From Dryocosmus kuriphilus (lineage: Eukaryota; Arthropoda; Insecta; Hymenoptera; Cynipidae), in assembly GCA_038277395.1 (NCBI GenBank), contig CM076193.1:67982677-68046676 (forward strand): 64,000 nt of DNA, in the 5' to 3' direction. Position 1 is the first letter of the stretch. Each line of letters starts with the position of its first letter. This document shows positions 35,239 through 47,700 of the stretch, piece by piece. The notes under the pieces were generated by a model. It made no database searches. It was not told where the DNA came from and saw only the letters and a list, made by a program, of their open reading frames with translations. Made by a program: the position numbers and the translations under genes.

Positions 35239-35492
35239 TAGTTGATACGGGGACAGATATCAAAGTAATAAAATTAGATTCTTTAGAAGAGGAAATAATG
35301 GTTAATGAAGAGGAATCTGTAGAAATTACAGGAATAAGTCATATCAGGATACCCACTATAGGTACTGTGAAAGTAGCCGTACAAAATTCTGTAGTAAATT
35401 TTCACGTAGTATCATCGAATTTTCCTATCAATATAGCTGGAATTTTAGGCCGGGAATATCTTCGCCAAGAAAAGGTTCATATTTCCTTTTGA
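35239..35492 (+). pseudogene. Gypsy aspartic protease relic
   Basis: The LVDTGTDIKVIKL active-site block at about 35239 is followed by the flap region and INIAGILGREYL near the C-terminus, the usual retropepsin layout. The stretch is open in one frame up to the stop at 35490. It follows gag, as expected. Confidence 0.7.
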
Positions 35493-35689
35493 CATAATAC
35501 GATAGTTACTCATTCCAAACCAACAAAGCCTATCCCTTTTATTGATATGGAATCGAAAAATGCGAGAAAATGAATAGGGGATTATGGAACGACAGGAAAG
35601 GTGAATAAATTGTTTGCAATGAAACGCGTCAATCAAAAGAAAAGGTTCCAACTAGACGTGCTACAAATGCAACTAAGACCAATCAACCA

Positions 35690-36687
35690 GTGAGTAAGTC
35701 CACGATCATTACTACTGAAAAGGTATTACCCAAGGATATTGTTGCCAAACCATTCTCTTCAGGAATGCTACGATCAAGGATTCCAAAGTTTCAAGATGAA
35801 GGTAAACTTCCGTCCTCATCTACAGAATCAACAAGCAACCTGGATAGATCCCAACCCAATTATCAGGAATCCAGTTCAGATTCCGATAACAGTTCAATGG
35901 AAATACATAAGCCTATGCCTGCGACACTTCGAAAAAAGAGAAGCACATTACCTGACTTGGAAATTCCGTTAGTAGAATTTCCGTCATCTTATATATATCA
36001 AAGAACGCGACAGCAACAGATCCTGGAAATTTTCAGTAATTATTTCAAGAAGAAGGAATTCAAGAAGAACAAATGGACCAAGAAGAAAAGGTAACCATCA
36101 AAACTATAAGTCCTTTTCAATGTGATAGTGATGAAAGTACGTCGGACGAAGAAGGCAAGGACATAAACCATACAAGAATACCTAGAAAAGAATTACAAAA
36201 TTCTTTTTCTCGCTTTAATGGTTCATTGATGGCTCATAAAGTTTGGGTAGAGGAAGGAGTGTCGGAAGGAATCAATACACCACGCGAGGTCACAGCTATA
36301 TCAGAAGGCTAAGATGATTTAGAAGGTCTTCGCGCGATAGAAAAACTAGAGCCTGAAAGTGAAATTGAGTTCGTTCAAAGAATAGACTCAGTAATACACT
36401 GGATATAAAACGAAATGAGAGAGCCCCAATCAAACGAAATAGCGAGTGATAGGCCAACGAAAGGAAGTAGGAGCTATAACTCTTGCTATCAGAATAATAT
36501 TTCTTTATCTAAGGAAGTTTTTCCTAAAATTAGGAAACATAAAAGTTTGACTTTCGCACCTCAACCGGAAACCCCCACTACTCCCGATGTATTAACTTCG
36601 TGGCGTCAATCAGGTTACGGGCTACCACAAGGGTTTTCAATCCCATTCCAAAAAAGACGGAAGGATCTGATTGAAAGAAAGACATAA
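35690..36687 (+). pseudogene. Ser/Glu/Lys-rich linker segments
   Basis: Three short open frames (35690-36094, 36073-36312, 36415-36687) encode low-complexity charged sequence without folds I recognise, such as SSSTESTSNLDRSQ and QCDSDESTSDEEGK. They follow protease where reverse transcriptase would normally start, and no polymerase motif is present. Confidence 0.4.
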
Positions 36688-36879
36688 CAACGCATATGAA
36701 ATCTAACGAAAATAATAAGCCTCGTCAATTGAAGGTGGATTCACCGCAGACTGATTCAAATCTTGAATCAAAAGTAATAATATCAAGGGCCGATCATACG
36801 CATATACATACCGATATTATTGCAGAATAAATGTCTGAATAAATAGCGCTATTTTCCCAGGCTAAGCTGAAACCTAAAA

Positions 36880-37249
36880 TACAGAATTCAGGGCATAACC
36901 TAACCTACGTAAGAGAAAACCATGTTCATTTTCTTTCAGAGCATAGTGAGTTCACTACCTCTATAGGGCAACTCCTTACAGACATGAAGGCTATTGACCC
37001 AAGAAAAAAAAAGGACAGCGTCCAAAATTAGGTCGAGTTCTTGTGACTCATCGAGGTCGAAATAAAATCTATACGGTAATCATAAATCTATATCATTTCG
37101 ATGAACTACGAGAGGAAAATTTAAGAATCGGATTATGCAAATTAAACGTAGCACTGGTAAAAGGAAATGTCAGAGGTTTTAGAATTTTGAAACAAGGAGA
37201 CTTAACATGCTTGACAAACATACTGCCGCGCTGTCCTAGAAACTCTTGA
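36880..37249 (+). pseudogene. Macro-like domain remnant of insect gypsy pol
   Basis: HFLSEHSEFTTSIGQLLTDM (about 36930) is followed, after a frame break in an A run near 37005, by KIYTVIINLYHFDELREENL and FRILKQGDLT. As I recall, insect gypsy elements carry such a block between RNase H and integrase, with a macro (Appr-1-p) like pattern. The identification is from memory and moderate. Its presence with no RT or RNase H upstream places the deletion just before it. Confidence 0.4.
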
Positions 37250-37299
37250 TCAGAAACGGTTCCAAAGGTACGTGGACAAAAAAATTGCTCACGAGTAAA

Positions 37300-40108
37300 A
37301 TTCAAAGAATTATAGCATTCTCATTTGGAAAATTAATATCAATTTCAAACTAAAATCATTCTAACAAACTAAAATTGTACACATCAACAACTCACTTCAA
37401 AGCTGTAAAGAAAATAGAATCAAAATTACCATATTAATACAATCACTCATTACAGAATAGCGTAGTCAATAATCCGGATCAAGCTCCCTAAGGGCCAAGT
37501 TTACATAGCAGAAATGATGCTCGACAAAGGACCTTAAAGTGGAACTTCTCGAAACATAATTCTACTGTAGTTTATACATAAGGCCTTCCATATGAAAGAA
37601 AGCTTTTTTTTTGTGAAATGTACAGTAGAAGACCAGAAAAGAGAAGATCTGGAAGAAGAATTTTGGGGCTCCATGAACCACGAAGAAAACAGCAATTTAG
37701 TATATTTAACTCCATAATTTCTACATCTGACTCATAATTAATTAACAGCTTTGATATATTATAAAGGATTAATAAAATGAATGTATAAAAAAAATATTTA
37801 CTCTCGTAGTCCTTTATAAAATAAACAAGTATGTAAAAGAGAGACGAAAATATAAAAGAAGAGAATTCAGAGGTTCCACGAAATTTTCCCCTGTCTACAA
37901 AAATTAATTAAATAATTGCGAATAAATGATATTAACAAAGTTTTCAATGTGCAGGTGAAGCTGTTAAAATTAAAGTCAAAGTTAGCATTTGGAAGTGGAT
38001 TTCGGTTACTTTGTTACTAATCACAGGAAGCGCAACCCAGTACGAGGTCCAAACCCTCAATCAGAACATCCGGACTATACTATGGGAAGTTGAAGACCGT
38101 ACGACTGACTCAGGCCTATTAAAGGATCTCTATTCTTTTGGATGTTAGCACCTTCAGTCAGTACTTCCAGTTTAAAAAACCGTGTACCGGAAACCAGCAT
38201 CCACATTCCATAAAACCCAATTACATTCATCGAGGATGATGAAATTCTTAAGGGGAGAGGAAGGGAAAAATAAAAATTTTTAACTTATTTTACCAAAATA
38301 CCTGCAAAATCGACTGCAGTTCCAATAAGAAAACGAGCCTCTTGACGTGATGTCATCCACTACAAGCCTGCCTGACCGAATCGCCATATTCCACTTGAAC
38401 GCTCCTCCCACAAACGACGATACAATTAACAAAATTATGGCTGCGATAGAAGATAACACCCAATTAACGCCCACGATAAGTAGCGCCACTCCTGCATGGA
38501 GACGAGCCTAATCAACAAAATGGAGCCAGCCATGATGATCTTCTCCACACGAAACGCACTTTGAAAATTCGTGAGCAAGAGGCAAATGGTAATCCGTTTA
38601 AGAAAAATTTTACAAATGTTTTATGTAATTATCAAAACTTATTTATCGAAAAATTGGCTTCCATGAGTGCAGCAAAATTCTAGAATGATAAAAAAAAGGA
38701 CAAATCTGATCTATGCTTTGAATATAGAAAGCAGGACAAAGAAAATATGGTTAAAAATTCTAACTAAAAATAAATTTCGAAACAAAAATTCCACTAAAGG
38801 TTATGGAAATTTTACGAAACTTATAAGAATTTTAGGAATTTAAAATTTAAAGTTGCAACGAATAGTCACCATAATGTTGAGAGTTTCAAAAAATTGAGTC
38901 TTCCAGTGTCGAAAATCTTACAATTACGCTCTCATATTCCTGGAACTTCATGAGCTTCAGTTACATGCAATAAGCAGGAAATTTAGGGGAAGAAATTCAA
39001 TATGAATTTCTATAAATTAAAAGACAACAGATATGAGCCAATGAAACCGACAAGAGAATTGTTTAAAAGAAACAAGCAAAAAGTTAATAAATGTCCCAGT
39101 GTCACTGGTCCAGCAGTTTACTTTGAATGAAATGTGCTTTATCTTATTAAAAGTATTGAAAACATTATATAAAAGTAAAAGAAACAATAGAAATAAATGT
39201 GAAAATGGGGAAACATCAAAATATCACTCATTAACAGAAAGAGACACGAAACATCTCCATAGTCGATCTTCTTCGAGACCTCCAGAGTCCAGTTGTAGAA
39301 AGGTGCATCCCGATTAAGCGACCGCAATGAAAAACCCGGAAGACTTACCAAAGGCAGGTGGATGATTCACCCTGCACATGAGAGCAAGGCCGCGAGCTGA
39401 AGCCTTCACTTGGAGTTAAATGTGAACCGATGAGATCATAAATTTCCTGGGCTTAACCTTGCGCTTTGATACGTTCTTACCCAAGGTCGCTCGCTTTACC
39501 ATCTTAACACCACCTCTGACCGCATCCTGTTACAACACACTAGGCGCATTCGTGTTGGGAGAATCTGGTGACGCTTCTACGAGGAAACCAAGTCCTGCGC
39601 TCAACTTCACTAGTTTGCTCAAGAATGCAGATAACAGCAGCCTACGTAGTCGCGATTCTCGCCTAATCTCAGGAGTATCACCTAAAAACAATATCAAACA
39701 TTTAGTAGAAATGAAAATCAGTTACAAAACAACTAACGAAAGGAAAAAAATAAACGCGCCAAGCAAGTCAACATTAACGCAATGGAAACCGAAGAGATCA
39801 GCATGCTGCAAAATCTCATTCTTTAAGGCTAAAGAGGGGACATGCAGATGTAAACATCTGGACCAGTGCAAGAAAGAAGTGAAAAAAGTCATAGGAGATA
39901 ATATCACGCTTACCTTACATAAAATATATCACTTACACGAATCCCGAAGAAACAATTATATTCAATAATACAATTATATGTACTACACAAATCACAATAA
40001 TAACCCATATTTTATAAAATAAAATCAAAATTTGTATAGCCATTCATAAAAGTAAACGGTTAAAGGAAATTATTGCGAGAAAAATAATTCAGAAGTTTCG
40101 GTATAAAC
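37300..40108 (+). other. Unassigned 3' part of the gypsy element
   Basis: No integrase is found. A short open piece near 38008-38145 (GSATQYEVQTLNQNIRTILW) could be an envelope leftover, as errantivirus-like elements carry env here, but this is weak. A 170-codon plus ORF at 39459-39968 has a Cys-rich tail (ACCKISFFKAKEGTCRC) and no family I know. It may be a chance ORF. Confidence 0.35.
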
Positions 40109-41038
40109 AGCCATAAGGCTTATACATAGAGATTACGATAATCAGTGACTAACGATAAACGAGTCTTGAATGGTTATGATAAGTAGCAAAAACATAACGA
40201 GTAAGACTTCGTCTGACCACACTATTAAGATCATACATGTCTTAGGGATAGGAATCTCTTATTATATAGGAAAGGCCTGTTTGAGAGTCGAACGACTCTT
40301 CTCGCATTTCATAACTACGCGTGTCATTATTTAGTTTTGCAACACGCGTGTCAATATTCCTTTTTGCACCGCGCGTGTCATTATTCAGTTTTACATCGCG
40401 CGTGCCACTATTCACATCTACAATGACCCGTCCTGACAAGGGGAAGCATTTATTGTAAAACCGTTATTTATTGAGGAATGGATGTCTTTGCGTTCCCAGC
40501 AATTACTCTATACACGTCGACTTTTGAATAAGTTAAATATCTTAAAAGTATTAGTAGTATTGCTAAAGTGAACAAAGTCCTTTTGCCTTTGACTAAAGTT
40601 CATAGTAGAGACTTGATCGGATAAAGTCCGGAGTCTTATACGTTTGGTAAATAACTCGCGAGTGGATTCGATTCGGGTTATGTTTCGTGCATCGCTCGGC
40701 TGGTAAGCGGATATCAAAACAAATACGTTTTAATCCTTTGCAATTAGTTAGCAACAAAATCTACCTCTGGGAAATGGTCTCGTCATTACCATTTCGATAT
40801 AGAGACGCAAGAGACAACTTAACCTTCTCTCGCTCTCGGTAAATAATATGTCTTAACTATATATCTCTTTACAACTGTACTCTCATACTAGTCTAATTGT
40901 AATAAACATATTGTGTTCTATATCACTGTGAATTACCCTCATTTACTCTTACACCTTACCACCCTGACAATAATCAGCGAAACTAGTCTCTCTTATTTTC
41001 TTATTTTCAATCTATCCTCGCCTTGACTCGATACGTGA
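40109..41038 (+). repeat. 3' LTR of the gypsy element
   Basis: Matches 31506-32621 end to end but lacks about 170 bases after the first block and about 60 before the end. It holds four 29-bp units ('cgcgtgtcattatt') at 40315-40415 against about three in the 5' LTR. The minus ORF 40242-40439, with a repeating 'NNDTR' pattern, is these units read in frame. Confidence 0.8.
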
Positions 41039-41221
41039 AAAAAATAAACGATTTTAATTTGAATATTTTTAAATTGATAAATCTCCAATTCTGTTTGAGT
41101 GAATACTTACACATTGTAAAATTATTTTATTTCAAATTGTAAGTCTTAATAGTTAAAGAATTTTAAAATAATCAGAAACGTTCCCAATTGCATAGTTGCA
41201 CAAATTCAAAGATTAAAAGTT

Positions 41222-41853
41222 GCTGTACTGACAGTAGTATTGCTTAAATGAACAAAGTCCTGTTACCTTTGACGAAGGGTCAACGTATAGTATCGATCGG
41301 ATAAAGTCCGCAGTGTCATACCTCCGGTAAAGAACTCATGAGTGGATTCGATTCGGGTTATGTTTCGTGTATCGCTCGGCTGGTAAGCGGATATAAAATC
41401 AAATACGTTTTGATCTCTTGCAATTAGTCAACAACAAAATCCACCCCAGTGAACTGGTCTCGTCTTTGCCACTTCGATATAGAGACGCAAGTGACGAATT
41501 AATCAACCTACCTCTGTGAACTGGTCTTGTCGTTGCCATTTCGATATAGAGACGCAAGCGCAAACTCAACATTCCCTCGCCCTTTTTAAACAACAGGTAA
41601 ATAATAAGTATTAACTATATATCTTTCTAAAACTGTACTCTCATACTATTCTAAGTGTAATAAAAATATTGTGTTCTATATCACTGTGAATTACCCACAT
41701 TTATTGTTGCACAATTCGCATTGAATTGATAGTGACAACAACCACACAGATAATAATAATTGGTCAGGACTTACCACCCTGACAAAAATCAGCGAAACTT
41801 GCCTCTCTTATTTTCTTATTTTCACTTTATCCTCACCTTTACTCGGGACGTGA
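41222..41853 (+). repeat. Extra 3' LTR fragment of the same family
   Basis: Repeats the second half of the LTR from 'cagtagtattgct' to 'gacgtgacc'. An internal duplication of 'gaactggtct.gtc.ttgcca.ttcgatatagagacgc' lies at 41452-41565. It follows the 3' LTR by about 180 bases of unrelated DNA. It could be a truncated solo LTR or the tail of a tandem insertion. Confidence 0.75.
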
Positions 41854-41859
41854 CCATTC

Positions 41860-42285
41860 CCCTTTCCAAATTAAAAAAAAATTCAATAAAACTGAAAAGA
41901 TTTTTAAAAATTTGGAGCTATAAACTATTAATTTTATCTTTAATAATTTGATTAATACCTGCTAACAATTAACACGACAGGAAATTCAAAGGAATTAGGA
42001 AAACGCTTACCTAAAAAAGTTCATCGGATTATTCAGATACAACAAATTATAAAATTGTTAGAAAAAATTTGGAGAAATATAAGAAAGAAAACTTGAAAAG
42101 AATTTAAGAAATAGTTTAAATAAAAAAGTTTAACGGATTATTGTGATTATTATATGACAAAGAAAGTTCAAGTCGAGGATTGGCAAAATTGGATGAAAGT
42201 GGAATAAAAGATCTTACTGTACATTATTTTTAAAAACCTTATGAGTGAACGTATTAGTGAAGCTAGCTCGGGGCATAGCCCTGCA

Positions 42286-42346
<61 letters not shown>

Positions 42347-45300
42347 TTTTATTTAAGCTGCCATTCGGTTCAGTTCGGCTACTTTGAAATCGAACCGGAG
42401 TACCTATTACAAAGCCACCGAACGCGTCCTTAGATTGTGCATAGAGGATCCCTGTACCGAGGGTTTCTGCTGAATATGGCTACAAAACTTAATAGGCAGT
42501 CGCGGATAATTTTCCAGGGATGGTCTTGAAGGAAAAATATCCAAGCCGAGACGTGAACAACCGTGCTGAAACTTGAATGGCACTTGGATGGTGTATCTTA
42601 CAACTGTTTCTCTAGAATACGGGTATAATCTTGTATTTAGGGCTTTAAAAGAGCGGAAAAACCCCTTCCCTAGTTGCTCGTGGGAAACCTTTTTCATTAA
42701 ATACATCATTCTCAAGCCATTTCCTCAATATCTTGTTTACGTCACGTTACAGTCATATTTGAAAGATTTTGGGCCTAATTCTCCTGGACTATTTGGCATG
42801 TTTCAACTCGTAAAGCCACTTCTGAGGTTATGTCGCAACACAGAATTCCAGCAGTCCTGAAAAATTAATTGGATCGAAATGCGCAAGTCCAGTAGCTATA
42901 CAAAGTGATCTTGTTGAAAATGTGTAAGCGCAGCAGCTAGACGTAGTTACTTGTATCGCAAGTGCGCATAAATAGGGACGTCTTTTCAACTGTGAGATTT
43001 GCAATCATACAGGACAAGATGCATGTACCATACACGTCCCATGCACAGTATTTTCTGAACTTCTTCCCGTCAAAAAATCAACTATTGTATGGAGTTTTTA
43101 AAGCACTTAATGCAAAGAAAATCGTTTATACACAGTGCTTGCCTCACTACCACGGCTGAGGAGTAAGTACATACTAACCTTAGATACTCGCTAGTGACAT
43201 GCAACGTAACTAATGAGTAACTAACGTTGGTCGGAGCTGCTCGACAGCTGCGGTCGTTGGGTGAGCAGTGCCCGAAAATATTTTAAACGCATTGGTGCTT
43301 AAAAACATCATAATGTTAGAGTTTTTGACGTAGGACGTGCACAAATGTCTTTTCACAACTACTAATAGTTATAGAACGTCTATGTAGAAATGTTTTTAGT
43401 ACAGTTTCCGATTTTTCCAGTTTTGGCAAGCTATACATGCCCAGGAAAACGAACCTTTCATGTACAAAGACGTTATTTCCGAACGTATGACGGAATAAAC
43501 CGCCTGCACCAACCTTTAAAATTCCTTTATCTGTTATCCAGTACAGTTCTGATAAGGCTAAGGTTTCACTGTGGAAGGCATATAGTACTAAATATACGTA
43601 ATTTAAAAATAACGAACGACACTAATTACTACCACCTTTATATATTTACGTTATAAACTGGTAAAGACTTAGAAAATATGTTTATATATTAGTTATTACC
43701 CTTGAATCTGAAGCCTTTCATTTGAAACGTCTGTCCTATTTCGAAATTTATTGCATTTACTGTAAACATTCTTCACAGCCTGAGTATCGGAACATTTCAG
43801 TTTCGTTTGTCTTAATGTAGAAAATTCTGGCAGACTCGATAAATCCGCATTCGTTAACGACATTGTATGTTCCTCGGAAACCGTAAGTTTTTCATCGGTT
43901 GGAAAAGAGCGTGCCTATGGAAAATATATACAGTTAAATATGGTAGCATTGTAATTTATATGATAAAATACGTAGTAAATGTTTGGCTGTGCATTGGCTT
44001 CATTCCAGTTTTTTTCTACGCTACCAACGGATAGTACCAGACAAATAACCGGAAAATCTATTTTAAAATGAGTCTTGATTTTGAAAAATGATAGAGCTGT
44101 CCAGAAAATATATAAAAATAATTTCTTAAAAACATTTGAAAACTTATTAAGTTCTGCGTCGAATGAGCCCCAGCTGAAGTATTTTAACTTTGTAGGTATT
44201 CAATTATCACGTGAAAGAGAAAAAAGAAAACCCCGATTTTTAAGGAATTTTTTACTTCAAATTAAACTCTTAGCAGGAGTTACGAAAATGAATTTATTTA
44301 TTTGATATTTTACATAAGTTATCTTTGGGATTTTATCTTTTATTGGAGCTATTAGCTACTGAAAAATCTTTATGGATTTATGAAATAATAATTTTTTGGG
44401 CGAACATGATAAATTCGAACAACAACCTGCACCGCGTGGTTCGACGGTATCAGCGACACCTTCGTCAGCAAGAATCACATGTTAAATGCACCTGTTTGGA
44501 TCCAGACCTATGAATCTATTCAAAAGCTTTTCTTCCAAAAATTTTGATACTAATTTATTTCTAATTTCAGCTTCTGCAATGAGCTTAAGACTCCCTAGTA
44601 ATATTTCTTTCTCGAGAAAACGTCAATAAGGCATCCTGAGGTTTCCTATTTCAGAAACCTGATATGCCTGTACAAAAGATTTTATTTCATGAACCCTTGA
44701 AGATTTCTCAATATTTAGTGGTCCAAATGAAAGGCAAGATCCTAAAAATCACATTTGTCTAGTATAAAATTAAATACTCTATTTTCCTAGTTCCTGCTAA
44801 GATTTGAAATTAAAGTACGAAATTCCTTAAAAATCGTAATTTTCATTCCATCTTTCTCACGACTTTAGTGTTTATATTTCACTTTCCATAGCCAGAATAA
44901 GCAGCATTATTAAAAGAATAATGACGTGTATTTCGCTGGAAAAAAATTTTCAGTTCACAAAATATTCAACGTATTGAATATAAGACTCCATAAAATAGGT
45001 TAAATGGATTTCGCAGCAATTTGAAAGTTAAAAAAAGTCATTCATAATTACAAAATCCGATTGTAACTTTAAGGTTAATCTACTATGCATGTACTATGCA
45101 ATCGCTTCTCTCTCCTGTTTTGTACTGAATTTTCTCATTTTCATCCGAACGATATTCAGAAAGAAAGTGTATGTCATACTCGTATGTCACTCAATCAGAA
45201 GCGCATCAATTAGAAGTTTTACTTGATTGAACATACCGCCCGCCGCGTTCTAATAGCAAAGAGCGAAGCAAACTCATCAAAGGGTAGATTATTCGCGGAC

Positions 45301-45575
45301 AAAATTCAGTATTACGTAATTTGTAGTGATAACTGAAGGAAAGAATTAAGTTGTACAACTATATAAAGTTTGCGTAAACAATTAAATTAAATTTGACAAA
45401 AGTAATACACATGAAGTAAGCAGATAAATAGATATAATTTTAAACGTCTTACCGTTTTTTTAAAGAACCATCATAAGCGGCAACGCCACCCACTTTAAGC
45501 AATTAGTTTTAATCAGCTATAAGTTCACTTTTCTTATAAATCGGTAACATACATAATTTATCACTTTAAATGCAA
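41860..45575. other. Unassigned stretch
   Basis: AT-rich DNA with a TA microsatellite at about 42288-42344. The ORFs at 42407-42715 (minus) and 42573-42860 (plus) overlap each other on opposite strands. Those at 43390-43656 and 44075-44305 are open but have no motif I recognise. No gene is supported. Confidence 0.5.
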
Positions 45576-45579
45576 ACTC

Positions 45580-45715
45580 CAAAATTTCGAAGTTTTTACG
45601 ATTCGTTTGGAAAATAATTTTTTTAAGGAAGAGAAAGAATCTGCCTCAGTCCGGTTTTGAACCGAGAACACAACTATACGTAAGTATAGCATTTAACCAA
45701 TTATGCCACCGAGGC
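45580..45715 (-). repeat. tRNA-derived SINE, copy 1
   Basis: The head at 45643-45715 is exactly 73 nt and folds like a tRNA. It has a 7-bp acceptor stem (GCCTCGG with CTGAGGC, one G-T), a 4-bp D stem and a T arm. The pol III boxes are TGGCATAATTGG (A) and GGTTCAAAACC (B). The anticodon arm is irregular (6-nt loop), so a working tRNA is unlikely. The body continues with 'aaaaaattattttcc' and 'cgaatcgtaa', shared with copy 2 at 46777. Confidence 0.65.
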
Positions 45716-45719
45716 CTCA

Positions 45720-46776
45720 GCAGATGATTTCTTGTCCTTCATAGCCACGCAATTACAGGGTAGTTCTCATAAGCATTTCTACACTGTCGGAGCATTTATT
45801 TTAATTCACAATTTTAGTCAATATGTCAATCAATTGAGCTTCGTGAACTTTTGGGTATATTTTAACATAAATTCGAATAGTAAAAAAAAATTTTGTCCTC
45901 ATGAAATGACGGAATTATCGGACGATTCGTGGGGAGCCTTGCCGTTGTAGACTGTAATTGGCGGGAAAGATTCAACTCGTAATTCAGGTCTGAAATGAAA
46001 GAATGAAAAGGTTTTTAATTCTTGTATATTTTTTCTTCTGGGTGAATTAAGAAAAGGCAGAAAGAAGCGCGAGATTATACATTTTTTCTGTTTGGAAAGA
46101 CAAATTTCTATTTAAAAAAAAACTTGAATTTAACTTGCTACAGAAATTATTTTTTAAAACTCTTTTAACAATCTTTTAGGTTCAAATAGAAAATAATTTA
46201 ATACTAAAGTAAATAAGCTTTCGTTTGGTTCACTAGGTCGCATTTTTTTGCTATCACGCCCGCTAATTTTAAAACATCTTAAAAATGAAAACTGGAGAAA
46301 ACGCGTTTTAAAGTCGACTAGGAGCAGCAAAGTAGAAACACGTAACATAGACCTTTTGTACACACTTACAATTCAATAAATCCTCATATAGCTTAGCTTT
46401 ATGTAGCTTCGTAACTTGAAACTCAAAGTATGGTTTTGAAAGTACCTTGAACCTTTTCAAGGTATGGTATTTCGAGCAAGCAATCGAGGGACGCAGTACC
46501 CGCTCGAGTCCAGCTGAGCGGCCGCATACCAGCTCGATGCTTACCTGCTCTCGTTTCTGTATCTTCAAACCCAAGCTTAGAATTGTCCTCTTTAACTTTG
46601 TAAATATATTTTTGTATAGTTTATCTATAGATTTTTTCAATAAAAAAATCGATTATTAATTTAAAAAACTATTGATTAAAATTGTGAATTAGAATAAATG
46701 TTCTGACAGTGGAGAAATGCATCTGAGTATTTTCCTGTAATTTTGTGGCTATAAAGAACAAGAAGGTATCTGCTGA
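45720..46776. other. Spacer between the two SINE copies
   Basis: No recognised gene. Open frames at 45732-45950, 46154-46363, 46308-46640 (minus) and 46447-46659 overlap on opposite strands and lack motifs. The stretch 46490-46550 is unusually GC-rich. Confidence 0.45.
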
Positions 46777-46885
46777 GGCCTCGGTGGTGCAATTGTTTGA
46801 ATGCTCCACTCAAGTTGAGGAAGATTTTTTGTCGTTCTGCAAAAAATTATTTTCCGAGCGAGTCGTAAGATATGTAAATAACTCG
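46777..46885 (+). repeat. tRNA-derived SINE, copy 2
   Basis: Starts with the same 'ctgaggcctcggtgg' head as copy 1, in the opposite orientation. It continues 'tgcaattgtttgaatgct' and then joins the shared body 'aaaaaattattttccgagcgagtcgtaa'. The B box is lost. The common body in both copies supports a SINE family over chance tRNA similarity. Confidence 0.6.
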
Positions 46886-47700
46886 TATGGGGTTGCCTTG
46901 ACCGGGATGGCAAGAGATAACTTCACCCAGCCTCCATTTACAGAGAAGATGACCTTCATGGCAAAAAAGGATCCCTTCATCGGCACTTAATTCGCGATAC
47001 TGACATTTGTATCGATTTTGTACACTGCGAAAGTATTCAAGGGACCACATTTTCCAAAGTAGTTCATTTAGACTCTGCACCAATTTCTATAGCGATAAGC
47101 GATTTTAAGTTAAATTTAGAACAGATGGTTCCGATATTGAGAGCAACTGAGACCCATTTAGAAAGAGACTAGAAGTCAAATAGGATAAACTATCAACGTT
47201 ATTTGAGATAGCTTATATGGGCCTAAATTAAAGCTCGCAAAAGGTCTTGATCTTGACACTCTTGATGCTGGCAATTCACCCATCATCTGAGATGGAATTT
47301 TCGCTTTCTGACTAACGCATGTGATACATTTGCTCATTATGTTGTGACGAGTGAGTTACCCTCATCCACATACTCTGGGCGTGCAGCCAATGGGTCTCTG
47401 CACACTAGTAGCAAACAAGCCTGTAGAGTTGCCATAGAAATTGTATCCCACCACGCTCTCTCGCCACGCTCCCCACCATACTCTCCCAGCACGCGCCGCA
47501 GGCACTGGCCGACTCTATACCTTAGAAAGCACAACCAGAAACAGGCAGTCGTGTCGGGTGCGACTCACCGAGCGGATCGATGGCTCTCACCCGGTGAGAC
47601 TCATGCCTTCCTCCTACGAATCGGTGCCCCGATGGTAGGCAGAAGGTCGAGTGAATCCCAAGGAGTAGACGCTCCTACACTTGTGATTCCCCAGGACCGA

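Larger units (their letters stand above)
31506..41038 (+). mobile_element. Ty3/gypsy provirus, internally deleted
   Basis: Two matching LTRs (31506-32621 and 40109-41038) enclose a plus-strand gag and protease, a Ser/Lys-rich linker, a macro-like remnant and unassigned 3' sequence. I find no reverse transcriptase, RNase H or integrase motif between 35.5 and 40.1 kb. The core pol is therefore missing, apparently lost between about 36690 and 36880. Every recognised frame has stops. The LTRs differ by indels of roughly 170 and 60 bases plus many substitutions, so the insertion is old. Confidence 0.7.

Noticed and set aside
39459..39968. 170-codon ORF with a Cys-rich tail as a host gene
   Set aside because: It lies inside the LTR-bounded gypsy element, has no recognised motif and no promoter or splice evidence.
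40242..40439. Small repetitive protein with NNDTR units
   Set aside because: It is the 29-bp LTR repeat read on the minus strand.
42407..42860. Opposed ORFs of about 100 codons
   Set aside because: Both strands are open over the same bases, with no motif or splice signal to favour either.
45643..45715. Functional tRNA gene
   Set aside because: The acceptor, D and T arms fold, but the anticodon loop is irregular. A related copy with a shared non-tRNA body exists at 46777, so a SINE is the better reading.
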